DNA of 23,410 nucleotides, from assembly GCA_046542305.1 (NCBI GenBank), contig JBKHBQ010000027.1, positions 1 through 23,410 of the forward strand, given 5' to 3'. Positions 1-6,411 of the stretch are shown one piece after another; within the stretch, counting starts at the first letter, position 1; every line of letters starts with the position of its first letter. Both the position numbers and the translations under genes were made by a program. The DNA comes from JBKHBQ01 sp046542305. GTDB lineage: Bacteria > Bacteroidota > Bacteroidia > Bacteroidales > 4484-276. The notes beneath the pieces are model-generated. The model was not told the origin of the DNA and ran no database searches. It worked only from the letters and a program-made list of their open reading frames with translations.

Positions 1-196
1 ACACCTCCTGTGCGTAGAGGTTTACATCCTCAGGAAGGTCGATTTCGGGTTTGATAATGTGGAGCAGGGAGTATTGGTTTCCTTCAGCTTCTTCCCTTGC
101 TTCCTGTGAGTTAAGTACATCGTAGGGCCGCGAGGCTACCTGGTCAGCAATACCGGCAGGTGGCCGCAGTCCTTTGAAAGGTTTTAAAATAGCCAT
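1..196 (-). CDS. DUF1015 family protein, N-terminal fragment (runs off the left edge)
   Basis: Reading the minus strand from the ATG at 196 gives an open frame to the window edge (65 codons) that begins MAILKPFKGLRPPAGIADQV and continues with ASRPYDVLNSQEAREEAEGN and LLHIIKPEIDLPED. These blocks (the KPFKGLRP start, then SRPYDVLN and LHIIKPEIDLP) are, from family knowledge, the conserved beginning of DUF1015 proteins, which are normally about 400-430 residues and have no settled biochemical function. In Bacteroidetes this gene commonly follows serC and serA, which fits its position here; a role linked to serine metabolism is inference from context only. It starts 45 bp after the stop of the four-helix-bundle gene, with no obvious promoter between, so co-transcription is likely. 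The rest of the gene lies outside the window. Confidence 0.85.
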   Translation of the reverse strand, partial: MAILKPFKGLRPPAGIADQVASRPYDVLNSQEAREEAEGNQYSLLHIIKPEIDLPEDVNLYAQEV

Positions 197-241
197 AATG
201 AGTTCGTCTTGTTTTTTGGTTACTGAAATTCTTTTACCGGC

Positions 242-646
242 TTATTTTTCGTCGTAGTGATTGGTGCTGCGCTGCAGCGATCCGATGAGCGCGCCGATCA
301 TTTTAGTAAGTTCCATCAACTGTCCTCTCGACTCGTCGGAGGTGGTTTCGGTCATATAATTCAGCCCTTTTGCAATGGCTGTATAAACCACACATTCGCG
401 AATAGAACTTTTGGCCATTTTCAAATAATAAATAAACTGGGTTTTGTTCCGGGAGGAACCTTCGGCAATTTGCATTGTAATGGCCTGGGCAGCATTTACG
501 AATTTTACCGTCAATGTATGCATTTCGTTTTCAGGGAAAAGGCTGGTATTTGAATGGACCCATTCCACATAATCGAGCGCTTTGTGATAAACCCTCAGGT
601 CTTCAAACCTAAAGAAAGTCATCGTTTTGTCAGCTTCATTCTCCAT
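242..646 (-). CDS. four-helix bundle protein (23S rRNA intervening-sequence / S23 family)
   Basis: 134 residues, the usual length for the small helical family first found inside 23S rRNA intervening sequences and since seen as free-standing genes (TIGR02436-type). Matching features are the FRFEDLRVYHKALDY opening helix, the central AQAITMQIAEGSSRN turn (IAEG is the family hallmark) and the YYLKMAKSSIRECV helix. There is no signal peptide or membrane segment. The family folds as a four-helix bundle that forms pentamers; its cellular role is unknown. Here it lies between serA and the DUF1015 gene, two genes that often sit together in Bacteroidetes, so it may be an insertion into that cluster. 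A 13-bp inverted repeat separates it from serA. There is no rRNA nearby, so this is an orphan copy rather than a true 23S insert. Confidence 0.88.
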   Translation of the reverse strand: MENEADKTMTFFRFEDLRVYHKALDYVEWVHSNTSLFPENEMHTLTVKFVNAAQAITMQIAEGSSRNKTQFIYYLKMAKSSIRECVVYTAIAKGLNYMTETTSDESRGQLMELTKMIGALIGSLQRSTNHYDEK

Positions 647-694
647 AATAAATCATTAGTTGGGGGACACAAATTAATAAATACAAACAGATAA

Positions 695-732
695 AGTCAG
701 ACCTGACAATTATTTGATCGTCAGGTCTGACT
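695..732 (-). terminator. 13-bp perfect inverted repeat downstream of serA (likely terminator hairpin)
   Basis: AGTCAGACCTGAC at 695-707 is exactly complementary to GTCAGGTCTGACT at 720-732, with a 12-nt loop. On the minus strand the hairpin comes 27 nt after the serA stop and is followed by TTTATCTGTTTG, a modest T-rich tail, so a terminator for the serC-serA transcript is the best reading. Each arm is itself an imperfect palindrome (GTCAG-N2-CTGAC), giving four GTCAG/CTGAC blocks; a protein-binding site or a small repeat element is also possible. Confidence 0.6.
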
Positions 733-758
733 GAGCCGGCAAAATTAATAAAAATTAT

Positions 759-1682
759 TTATTTATTTACCTGGAAAGTTTTATCTCCTTTTTCAAAAAA
801 GTCTACAATCTGCCTGGCTGCTGCAATCCCTGCATTAATATTTGCCTCGGCAGTTTGGGCTCCCATTTTCTTGGGTGTGAAGAAGAAGCGGTCGGTGAAG
901 CGTGTTTCCAGCTCTGCCGTGCAATCCGGGGCTATATCGGATATATACTTGAAGTCGCGGCGATTGTCGAACGTTTTGAGCAGGCCTTCCTCATCAATCA
1001 CTTCTTTTCTGGCAGTGTTTACAAGTACTGCATTTTCAGGCATTTTCGACAGCAGATCAAAACCAATGGATTTCTTGGTTTTTTCGTTGGCCGGAATATG
1101 CAGCGAAACATACTGGCACTTGCTATAAAGCTCCTCAACCGAATCAACCGGAATCACGGCATTTTTAACCATTTCATTCTTGTCGATAAAGGGATCGTAG
1201 GCATAAATCTGCATGCCAAAACCTCTGGCGATGTTGGCAACATATTTTCCTACATGGCCATAGGCATGAATACCAATGGTTTTGTTGCGCAGCTCGGTGC
1301 CTGATTTTCCATTGTATTTATTCCTGGCCATAAAAACCATCATGCCGAGGGCAAGCTCAGCTACCGCATTGGAGTTTTGGCCCGGGGTGTTCATGGCCAC
1401 AACTTCTTTTTCGGTGGCGGCATTCAGGTCGATGTTGTCGTATCCGGCGCCTGCCCTGACAATCACTTTGAGGCGGCTGGCTTTTTCAATCACCTCACGG
1501 TCGGCTTTATCGCTGCGGATGATTATTGCATCGACATCCTGAACTGCATCGAGCAATTGCTGCTTTTCGGTGTATTTTTCCAAAAGCAAAAATTCGAACC
1601 CTGCCTCTTCCACGATGTTTTTGATGGCATCAACCGCAGCAGGTGCGAAAGGTTTCTCGGTTGCTATCAATACTTTTTTCAT
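759..1682 (-). CDS. serA: D-3-phosphoglycerate dehydrogenase, short form with Lys in place of the catalytic His
   Basis: Catalyses NAD-dependent oxidation of 3-phosphoglycerate to 3-phosphohydroxypyruvate, the first step of serine synthesis in the cytoplasm. The 307 residues cover the substrate- and NAD-binding domains of the 2-hydroxyacid dehydrogenase fold: RAGAGYDNID (about 77-86), the Rossmann loop GIHAYGHVGK (137-146) and the catalytic Arg225 in NTARKEVID. No C-terminal ACT domain is present, so serine feedback as in the long enzymes is not expected. Where most family members have TPHxG with the catalytic His, this protein has TPKKMGAQTAEAN with Lys271. That matches the described IIIK subtype of phosphoglycerate dehydrogenase and is usual in Bacteroidetes. 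The start has AAGGAG 8 bp upstream. It lies 33 bp after serC and is surely in the same operon. Confidence 0.95.
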   Translation of the reverse strand: MKKVLIATEKPFAPAAVDAIKNIVEEAGFEFLLLEKYTEKQQLLDAVQDVDAIIIRSDKADREVIEKASRLKVIVRAGAGYDNIDLNAATEKEVVAMNTPGQNSNAVAELALGMMVFMARNKYNGKSGTELRNKTIGIHAYGHVGKYVANIARGFGMQIYAYDPFIDKNEMVKNAVIPVDSVEELYSKCQYVSLHIPANEKTKKSIGFDLLSKMPENAVLVNTARKEVIDEEGLLKTFDNRRDFKYISDIAPDCTAELETRFTDRFFFTPKKMGAQTAEANINAGIAAARQIVDFFEKGDKTFQVNK

Positions 1683-1715
1683 TGTATTCTCCTTGTTTTA
1701 TAAATTCATGGTGTT

Positions 1716-2789
1716 TTATGCTTTCTTCTGTTCGAATTCCTGCATGGTTTCCACCAGTGCTTTTACGCTTTCAACAGGAAGGGCATTGTAGGTGGAGGCA
1801 CGGAAGCCGCCAACCGAACGGTGGCCTTTAATTCCGATCATACCCCTTTCGGTGGCAAAATCGAGGAATTCTTTTTCGTGCTGTTCATAGCCTTCGTTCA
1901 TTACAAAACAAATGTTCATCAGCGAGCGGTCTTCCTTGTTGATGACGGTTCCCTTGAACATCGGGTTGCGGTCGATTTCGTCGTAAAGCAGTTGTGCCTT
2001 TTCTTTGTTGATCTTTGCCATTTCGGCTACACCGCCTTTTTGTTTAAGCCACTTCAGGGTTTGTACGGCCGCAAATACAGGAACTACCGGAGGTGTATTG
2101 AACATCGATTCCTTGTCGATATGGGTTTGATAATTGAGCATGGTAGGTATGTCGCGGCCTGTTTTCCCCAGAACATCATTACGTACGATGGCAAAGGTAA
2201 CGCCGGCAGGAGCCAGGTTTTTCTGTGCACCGCCATAGATGATCGCGTATTTGGAAATATCAACCGGGCGGCTGAGAATGTCGGACGACATATCGGCTAC
2301 CAGAGGAACGTTCACATCGAAATCTTCATGAATTTCGGTGCCGTAAATGGTGTTGTTGGTGGTGATGTGGAAGTAATCAGCATCTTCGGGAATGGACCAT
2401 CCTTTGGGAATATAGCTGAAGGTTTTGTCTTTCGACGATGCCACTTCCACCACTTCGCCAAAAAGTTTTGCTTCCTTGATGGCTTTGGATGCCCATGAAC
2501 CGGTGTTCAGGTAGGCAGCCTTTTTCTTCATCAGGTTGTAGGGAACCATGGCAAATTGTGTGCTGGCTCCTCCACCTACAAAAATTACCGAATAGCCTTC
2601 CGGGATATTCAGCAACTCCTTGAACAGTGCCTGTGCTTCGTCCATTACAGCAACAAATTGTTTACTGCGATGCGAAATTTCCATGATCGACAAGCCTGTG
2701 CCTGCAAAATCCTGAATGGCTTTGATTGTTTCGTCCAGTGTGTACTGTGGCAGTATCGAAGGACCGGCGTAGAAATTATGTTTCTTCAT
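1716..2789 (-). CDS. serC: phosphoserine aminotransferase
   Basis: PLP-dependent transamination of 3-phosphohydroxypyruvate with glutamate to give phosphoserine, the second step of serine synthesis (related enzymes also act in pyridoxal phosphate synthesis). The 357-residue protein is full length for class V aminotransferase SerC: it opens with KKHNFYAGPSILP, has the phosphate-binding segment VGGGASTQFAMVPYNL (71-86), the LNTGSWASKA block and the PLP Schiff-base Lys190 in YGGAQKNLAPAG, and ends with the HRSVGGFRASTYNA substrate-binding segment. It is followed directly by serA. A TAACTTTG -7-like element lies about 50 bp upstream (2840-2847), so serC probably heads the serCA transcript even though the histidine kinase gene is on the same strand upstream. 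Confidence 0.96.
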   Translation of the reverse strand: MKKHNFYAGPSILPQYTLDETIKAIQDFAGTGLSIMEISHRSKQFVAVMDEAQALFKELLNIPEGYSVIFVGGGASTQFAMVPYNLMKKKAAYLNTGSWASKAIKEAKLFGEVVEVASSKDKTFSYIPKGWSIPEDADYFHITTNNTIYGTEIHEDFDVNVPLVADMSSDILSRPVDISKYAIIYGGAQKNLAPAGVTFAIVRNDVLGKTGRDIPTMLNYQTHIDKESMFNTPPVVPVFAAVQTLKWLKQKGGVAEMAKINKEKAQLLYDEIDRNPMFKGTVINKEDRSLMNICFVMNEGYEQHEKEFLDFATERGMIGIKGHRSVGGFRASTYNALPVESVKALVETMQEFEQKKA

Positions 2790-2839
2790 ACCTCAACTAT
2801 GTTTTAAAATCGTTATTGATAAGGTTTGTTTTCAGTGCA

Positions 2840-2847
2840 CAAAGTTA
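2840..2847 (-). promoter_or_regulatory. putative -7 promoter element for serC-serA (TAACTTTG)
   Basis: On the minus strand the sequence reads TAACTTTG, an exact match to the Bacteroidetes -7 consensus TAnnTTTG, and would give a leader of about 45 nt before the serC ATG. No convincing -33 TTTG box is seen at the expected distance, so this is a moderate call. Confidence 0.5.
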
Positions 2848-2952
2848 AAATTTTTTGGCAGAATCGAGCGGCGGGGGAATAATTTTCCTGAGCCATTCTT
2901 TTATGATTTTGCCGGATCTTAAAACGCATCTGTGGTCCTCGTCAGCGCCGGA

Positions 2953-4572
2953 TCAGGCGAAAATGTCGTTGAGGATGCGTGCAAGTTCGATAGATTTGAA
3001 GGGCTTGCTGATGTATTCGTCCATACCGGCATCGAGGCATTTCTGACGATCCTCCTTCATGGCATTGGCGGTCATGGCAATGATCTTCACTTTTTTGCCG
3101 GTGTCCTGTTCTGCTTCCCATTCGCGGATCAGTCGTGTGGCCTCAAATCCATCCATTACCGGCATCTGGATATCCATCAGAATAACGTCGTACTGATTCT
3201 TTTTGTGCATATCGAGTGCGATGCGGCCATCATCGGCCACTTCCAGTTTGTAGCCCATGTTTTTCAGGGTGGCAATGGCCACCTTCTGATTCACCAGGTT
3301 GTCCTCCGCAATCAAAATGCTTAATTTATGGTGATCCCCGTTGCGGAGCGGGATTTCGTTTTCGAGATCGTAGGGTGGTTCCTTCCCGATAGCCAGCACC
3401 ACCGTGAACCAAAATGTGGAGCCCTTTCCTTCATGGCTCTCAAATCCAATTTCGCCGTTCATCAGTTCCACCAGCTTTTTGGAGATGGAAAGCCCCAGCC
3501 CGGTACCGCCAAAATGCCGGGCAGTAGAAATCTCGGCCTGCAGGTATTCCTTGAAAAGGTTGTCTTTGGCATGCTCGGGTATGCCGATGCCGGTGTCTTT
3601 AATTTTGAAAAGATACTTGCGATTTTCCTCGGTTTTTTCGATGGTTTCCACTTCGATGGTTACCGAACCCACCGGGGTAAATTTGATGGCGTTGTTGGTA
3701 AGGTTGATCACCACCTGCTTAAGTCGGATGGGATCGCCCTTGGCATACAGCGGAACAGATTCGTCGATCTTGGCCTGAAAGTTTATCTCTTTTTCTTTTG
3801 CTTTCGGATTGAGCAGCTTCAGGGTTTCGTTCACCACATTGTGCAGGTTGAAGTCGATGTGTTCGAGGGTGATCTGACCGGCCTCTATCTTTGAAATATC
3901 CAGAATATCATTGATGATGGTGAGCAGGTTATTGGCCGAATAATCGATAATGTCAACATAATCCTTCTGGATTTCGTTGAGCGGGGTATTCTTAAGCAGG
4001 CTGGCGGTGGCCATAATGCCGTTCATAGGTGTGCGGATCTCATGGCTCATGCTGGCCAGGAAATTGCTTTTGGTGCGGGTGGTTTGCTCGGCAATTTCTT
4101 TGGCCTTACGCAATTCTTCCTCCAGTTTTTCGCGTGCATTGATCTGCTGAAGAAGTTGCATGTTGGTTTTCATGTATTCTTCGCGGGTGCTTTTAAGCTC
4201 CAGTTGAACGCGTGCCCGCTCCACCACCTCGGCCATATTAAAAGGTTTGGTGATGTAGTCCACCCCGCCGGTTTCGAAAGCCTTCACCTTGTGTTGAGGA
4301 TTCGACAGGGCGCTCACGAAAATGATCGGCAACATCCTGGTTTCTTCCTGCGATTTTAGCTTTTCGCAAACTTCGAAGCCGTTCATGTCGGGCATCATAA
4401 TATCCAAAAAGACAAGATCGGGAGGTTCTTTGGCGATAAATTCCAAGGCTTCCGTGCCGCTTTTGGCCAGGGCAATTTTGTAACCCTTTGTACTTAAGAT
4501 GCTGCCCAATACCTGGAGATTATTCGGATTGTCATCCACAATCAGGATCAACTGCTCACTCTTCTCGCTCAT
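2953..4572 (-). CDS. hybrid sensor histidine kinase/response regulator (REC-HisKA-HATPase-REC), soluble
   Basis: A 539-residue cytoplasmic phosphorelay protein with no membrane segment. Domains in order are: receiver 1 (about 8-124; acidic pair Asp13-Asp14, phospho-acceptor Asp57 in FLDIMMPDMNG, Lys109); a coiled-coil linker (about 125-168); HisKA (168-235; phospho-His177 in SMSHEIRTPMNG); HATPase_c (about 280-395; N-box Asn294 in INLTNNAIKF, G1 DTGIGIP, G2 GGTGLGLSIS); and receiver 2 (about 417-535; Asp467 in LMDIQMPVMDG, Lys523). All key phosphotransfer residues are present, so it should be active. The signal probably arrives through receiver 1 from another kinase rather than a direct sensor domain. 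No partner output regulator or HPt domain is encoded beside it. The overlap of two minus-strand reading frames upstream does not affect its start (ATG at 4572). Confidence 0.95.
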   Translation of the reverse strand: MSEKSEQLILIVDDNPNNLQVLGSILSTKGYKIALAKSGTEALEFIAKEPPDLVFLDIMMPDMNGFEVCEKLKSQEETRMLPIIFVSALSNPQHKVKAFETGGVDYITKPFNMAEVVERARVQLELKSTREEYMKTNMQLLQQINAREKLEEELRKAKEIAEQTTRTKSNFLASMSHEIRTPMNGIMATASLLKNTPLNEIQKDYVDIIDYSANNLLTIINDILDISKIEAGQITLEHIDFNLHNVVNETLKLLNPKAKEKEINFQAKIDESVPLYAKGDPIRLKQVVINLTNNAIKFTPVGSVTIEVETIEKTEENRKYLFKIKDTGIGIPEHAKDNLFKEYLQAEISTARHFGGTGLGLSISKKLVELMNGEIGFESHEGKGSTFWFTVVLAIGKEPPYDLENEIPLRNGDHHKLSILIAEDNLVNQKVAIATLKNMGYKLEVADDGRIALDMHKKNQYDVILMDIQMPVMDGFEATRLIREWEAEQDTGKKVKIIAMTANAMKEDRQKCLDAGMDEYISKPFKSIELARILNDIFA

Positions 4573-4596
4573 ATGTTTAGATTGGTACCCTGTTCG

Positions 4597-4800
4597 CTAA
4601 TGAATGGTCAAAAATAGCACTATTTTGATTATTATGTGCTTTTGTTTGGATTTTTCATCATGACAGGGTTTGCTTCGCGTCCAATGACAAGCTCCACAAC
4701 AATGACCATCACAACCATCACAACCATCACAACCATCACAACCATCAAAACCGGCACTGTCGATAAGTCGTTCATAAGATTCTTCTGTGCGGGTGCTCAT
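4597..4800 (-). CDS. possible small Cys-rich protein with (Gly-Cys-Asp) repeats; uncertain
   Basis: A 67-codon open frame from the ATG at 4800 (an in-frame ATG also exists at 4827). It starts MSTRTEESYERLIDSAGFDG, then has four Cys-Asp-Gly steps, then HCCGACHWTRSKPC, and ends in a hydrophobic stretch IIIKIVLFLTI. The eight closely spaced Cys could bind metal or be modified, but I do not recognise the family. For it being real: the 9-bp repeat keeps frame and the Cys-rich block continues past the repeat. Against: the repeat is open in several frames, there is no clear promoter or ribosome site, and its 3' end covers the likely promoter of the kinase gene. It is transcribed away from the cobalamin riboswitch. 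Function unknown. Confidence 0.3.
   Translation of the reverse strand: MSTRTEESYERLIDSAGFDGCDGCDGCDGCDGHCCGACHWTRSKPCHDEKSKQKHIIIKIVLFLTIH
4609..4616 (-). promoter_or_regulatory. putative -7 promoter element for the hybrid kinase (TATTTTTG)
   Basis: The minus strand reads TATTTTTG, matching TAnnTTTG, with an expected leader of about 30 nt to the kinase ATG at 4572. No clear -33 box is visible. The element lies inside the 3' end of the doubtful Cys-rich ORF, which argues mildly against that ORF. Confidence 0.45.
4705..4749. repeat. tandem repeat, five copies of a 9-bp unit
   Basis: Five head-to-tail copies of ACCATCACA; the last carries one change (ACCATCAAA). The unit is a multiple of three, so any reading frame through it stays open; on the minus strand it encodes Cys-Asp-Gly steps. 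It lies between the divergent kinase gene and the cobalamin riboswitch. Copy number could vary between strains by slippage. Confidence 0.9.
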
Positions 4801-4815
4801 TCGTGAATAATTATG

Positions 4816-4823
4816 TACTTTTG
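4816..4823 (+). promoter_or_regulatory. -7 promoter element of the cobalamin operon (TACTTTTG)
   Basis: TACTTTTG followed by CC matches the Bacteroidetes -7 consensus TAnnTTTG. Its position would start transcription at about 4829-4831, just at the 5' end of the cobalamin aptamer, which is exactly where a promoter is needed. No clear -33 box was found. Confidence 0.65.
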
Positions 4824-4830
4824 CCACAGC

Positions 4831-5010
4831 TAAGGTGCATGTTGTTCCCTACCGGGAGCAAGCGCATAATAGGGAACCGGGTGAGAATCCCGGACAGTTC
4901 CCGCTGCTGTAAGCTCATTGGAATCTTTCCTGTCAACCTCATGCCACTGTCCCGCAGGTGCGGGATGGGAAGGCTGACCGGAAAGTGAGTAAGTCAGAAG
5001 ACCTGCCTTG
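4831..5010 (+). ncRNA. cobalamin (adenosylcobalamin-class) riboswitch aptamer
   Basis: The conserved parts of the B12 riboswitch occur in order: 5' AAGGTGC (4832-4838), the GGGAACCGGGTGAGAATCCC core (from about 4872), ACAGTTCCCGCTGCTGTAA (4894-4912), the B12 box GCCACTG (4943-4949), the small hairpin CCCGCA/TGCGGG (4951-4964), GGGAAGG, and the 3' closing segment AGTCAGAAGACCTGCC (about 4993-5007), whose ACCT can pair with the 5' AGGT. Known family behaviour is to bind adenosylcobalamin and switch off downstream uptake or synthesis genes. Here it precedes a TonB-dependent uptake operon. Likely switching hairpins lie downstream, before the first start codon. Confidence 0.95.
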
Positions 5011-5022
5011 GCAAACAAATCA

Positions 5023-5043
5023 AAGCTTTCGGGATAAAAGCTT
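5023..5043 (+). promoter_or_regulatory. 7-bp hairpin directly after the riboswitch aptamer
   Basis: AAGCTTT at 5023-5029 pairs perfectly with AAAGCTT at 5037-5043 around a 7-nt loop. It is not followed by a T run, so it is not a standard terminator. It is probably part of the riboswitch expression platform or a boundary stem of the aptamer. Confidence 0.45.
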
Positions 5044-5086
5044 AGGGTAAATAGGAATTCCATATTTATTCCAAGTCGTTTCCTGC

Positions 5087-5129
5087 AAGTTTTAAGATGT
5101 TGAAAATTATATGTTTAATCTTAAAACTT
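5087..5129 (+). promoter_or_regulatory. 12-bp perfect hairpin abutting the first start codon of the B12 operon
   Basis: AAGTTTTAAGAT (5087-5098) is exactly complementary to ATCTTAAAACTT (5118-5129) with a 19-nt A/T-rich loop. The stem ends 6 nt before the ATG at 5136. It could block translation initiation, or act as a weak terminator with the TTTATTTC that follows, under control of the upstream aptamer. The alternative upstream ATG at 5097 falls inside the left arm, which supports 5136 as the true start. Confidence 0.6.
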
Positions 5130-5135
5130 TATTTC

Positions 5136-6410
5136 ATGAAACAGGCCTTACTTTTACTTCTTCCGGTGGTCGTTTTTATGGCCGCAACATCCGGCCAAGC
5201 CACCATGCACCGCGTGATGGTGGCCAACGGAGGCGCTTACGCTGATCCTGATGATTACGTAACCCTTACCGCCTACCATCCCGAAACCGGTGAAACGGAA
5301 ACCCTCACCACCATTTTCAGTCAATCGGTGCAGGGAATGTTGATTGACGGCGGATATGCCTGGATTGCAGCCCAGGATTCACTTGCGAAAATCAACCTCG
5401 ACAACGGAGCCCGCGAGGCCGTTATAGCTTTGTCGGGGGTGAACAAATTCGCCATTTGGCAGGATAAGCTTCTGGTGAGCCGGCAATATCCGGTGACGGA
5501 GAATTTTCTTCAGGTAAGAGATGCACAAAATCTTGAACTGATCACGCAGTTTACTGAGATCAGCGACGAATCGTGGGAAATCGCCATCGCTGCCGACACG
5601 GCATATGTATCGGTGGCCGGAGGATGGGCCGCTACGGTGGGCAAACTGGCGGTGATCGACCTGGAAACCATGAGTTTCGTCCGCGAAATAAATCTTGGCG
5701 AACAGGCGGTAGGTATCGGACCCTCATATGTTGAGAACGACCGGCTGATCATCGTCTGCAAAACACCCTGGGGCGGAACCACGGGCACATTGATCGATTA
5801 TCACCTTCCTTCGGCTTCATACAGCCTGCATGAAATTCCGCATCCGGTAGCAGAATGCGCCGGTATTCATCAGGGGAAGATTTACCTGCAAATAAGCGGA
5901 AACATCGGAACCGTTTATACAGACAACTTTTCCGTGGCTGATGAAAGCCTGGTACAGAATCCGTTTTCAGATCTGGAAATAACCGCGATGACAATCGATA
6001 GCATACATGAACAATTGTATGTGAATTACTCCTATTGGGTTGCACCGGACGGAACCGGCAGAATTTACGACCTGAGCGGAAACGAAACCGGCAGCTACCA
6101 GGTGGGGATTGCCGCCGAGGAAGTGGCCGTGGATTACCGGGATGTTACCGGCATGGAAGCCGTTCAGGTTTTCGAAAAGATTCAGGTACTTCCCAACCCC
6201 TGTATGGATCTGATTCAGATCCGGGCCTCCGGGCCGAGCGGCAGTTTACAATTGGTTGATGTTTCAGGCCGGCAGCGGATGTGTATTGAAAACCGGAACG
6301 GCAAAGACCAATTCACCGCGGATGTTTCCGGATTGCCCGCCGGCATCTATTTTATCCTTCCCGAAGGCAGTGGAGCAAAATTTTCGCCTGTAAAAATCAT
6401 TAAAAACTAG
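5136..6410 (+). CDS. T9SS-sorted surface beta-propeller protein of the cobalamin operon (DUF5074/YncE-like)
   Basis: A 424-residue exported protein. It has a signal peptide (MKQALLLLLPVVVFMAATSGQA, cleavage after about residue 22) without a lipobox Cys. The body contains repeated four-strand blades with turns of the type DGGYAWIAAQDSLAKINLDNG and GKLAVIDLETMSFVREINLG, as in YncE/DUF5074 propellers. The last 75 or so residues form a type A T9SS sorting domain: the VLPNPCMDLIQI motif, then LQLVDVSGRQ, LPAGIYFI and the terminal VKIIKN. It is thus predicted to cross the outer membrane by T9SS and remain on the surface. As the first gene after the cobalamin riboswitch, it is likely to bind cobamide or assist its capture, in parallel with the BtuG-like lipoprotein; that role is inference. 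A longer start at 5097 is possible but lies within a leader hairpin. The next gene starts 1 bp after its stop. Confidence 0.82.
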   Translation: MKQALLLLLPVVVFMAATSGQATMHRVMVANGGAYADPDDYVTLTAYHPETGETETLTTIFSQSVQGMLIDGGYAWIAAQDSLAKINLDNGAREAVIALSGVNKFAIWQDKLLVSRQYPVTENFLQVRDAQNLELITQFTEISDESWEIAIAADTAYVSVAGGWAATVGKLAVIDLETMSFVREINLGEQAVGIGPSYVENDRLIIVCKTPWGGTTGTLIDYHLPSASYSLHEIPHPVAECAGIHQGKIYLQISGNIGTVYTDNFSVADESLVQNPFSDLEITAMTIDSIHEQLYVNYSYWVAPDGTGRIYDLSGNETGSYQVGIAAEEVAVDYRDVTGMEAVQVFEKIQVLPNPCMDLIQIRASGPSGSLQLVDVSGRQRMCIENRNGKDQFTADVSGLPAGIYFILPEGSGAKFSPVKIIKN

Positions 6411-6411
6411 G

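Noticed and set aside
1821..2498. Plus-strand 225-codon frame opposite serC
   Set aside because: It is antisense to serC, which has all its catalytic motifs; the opposite frame is open because of codon bias, and the protein is His/Phe/Val-rich in a non-protein-like way.
2911..2954. Direct repeat GCCGGATC at 2911-2918 and 2947-2954 just after the kinase gene
   Set aside because: Only 8 bp and two copies; the second overlaps the kinase stop codon. No flanking element structure was seen.
4705..4749. CRISPR-like short repeats
   Set aside because: The 9-bp units are contiguous with no spacers; this is a simple tandem repeat.
4702..4809. Plus-strand small frame through the 9-bp repeat (Thr-Ile-Thr repeats)
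   Set aside because: It has 35 codons only and arises from the repeat; there is no promoter or start signal upstream.
5097..5135. Upstream ATG for the first B12-operon gene
   Set aside because: It would put extra residues before a good signal peptide and lies inside the left arm of the leader hairpin; 5136 is the better start.
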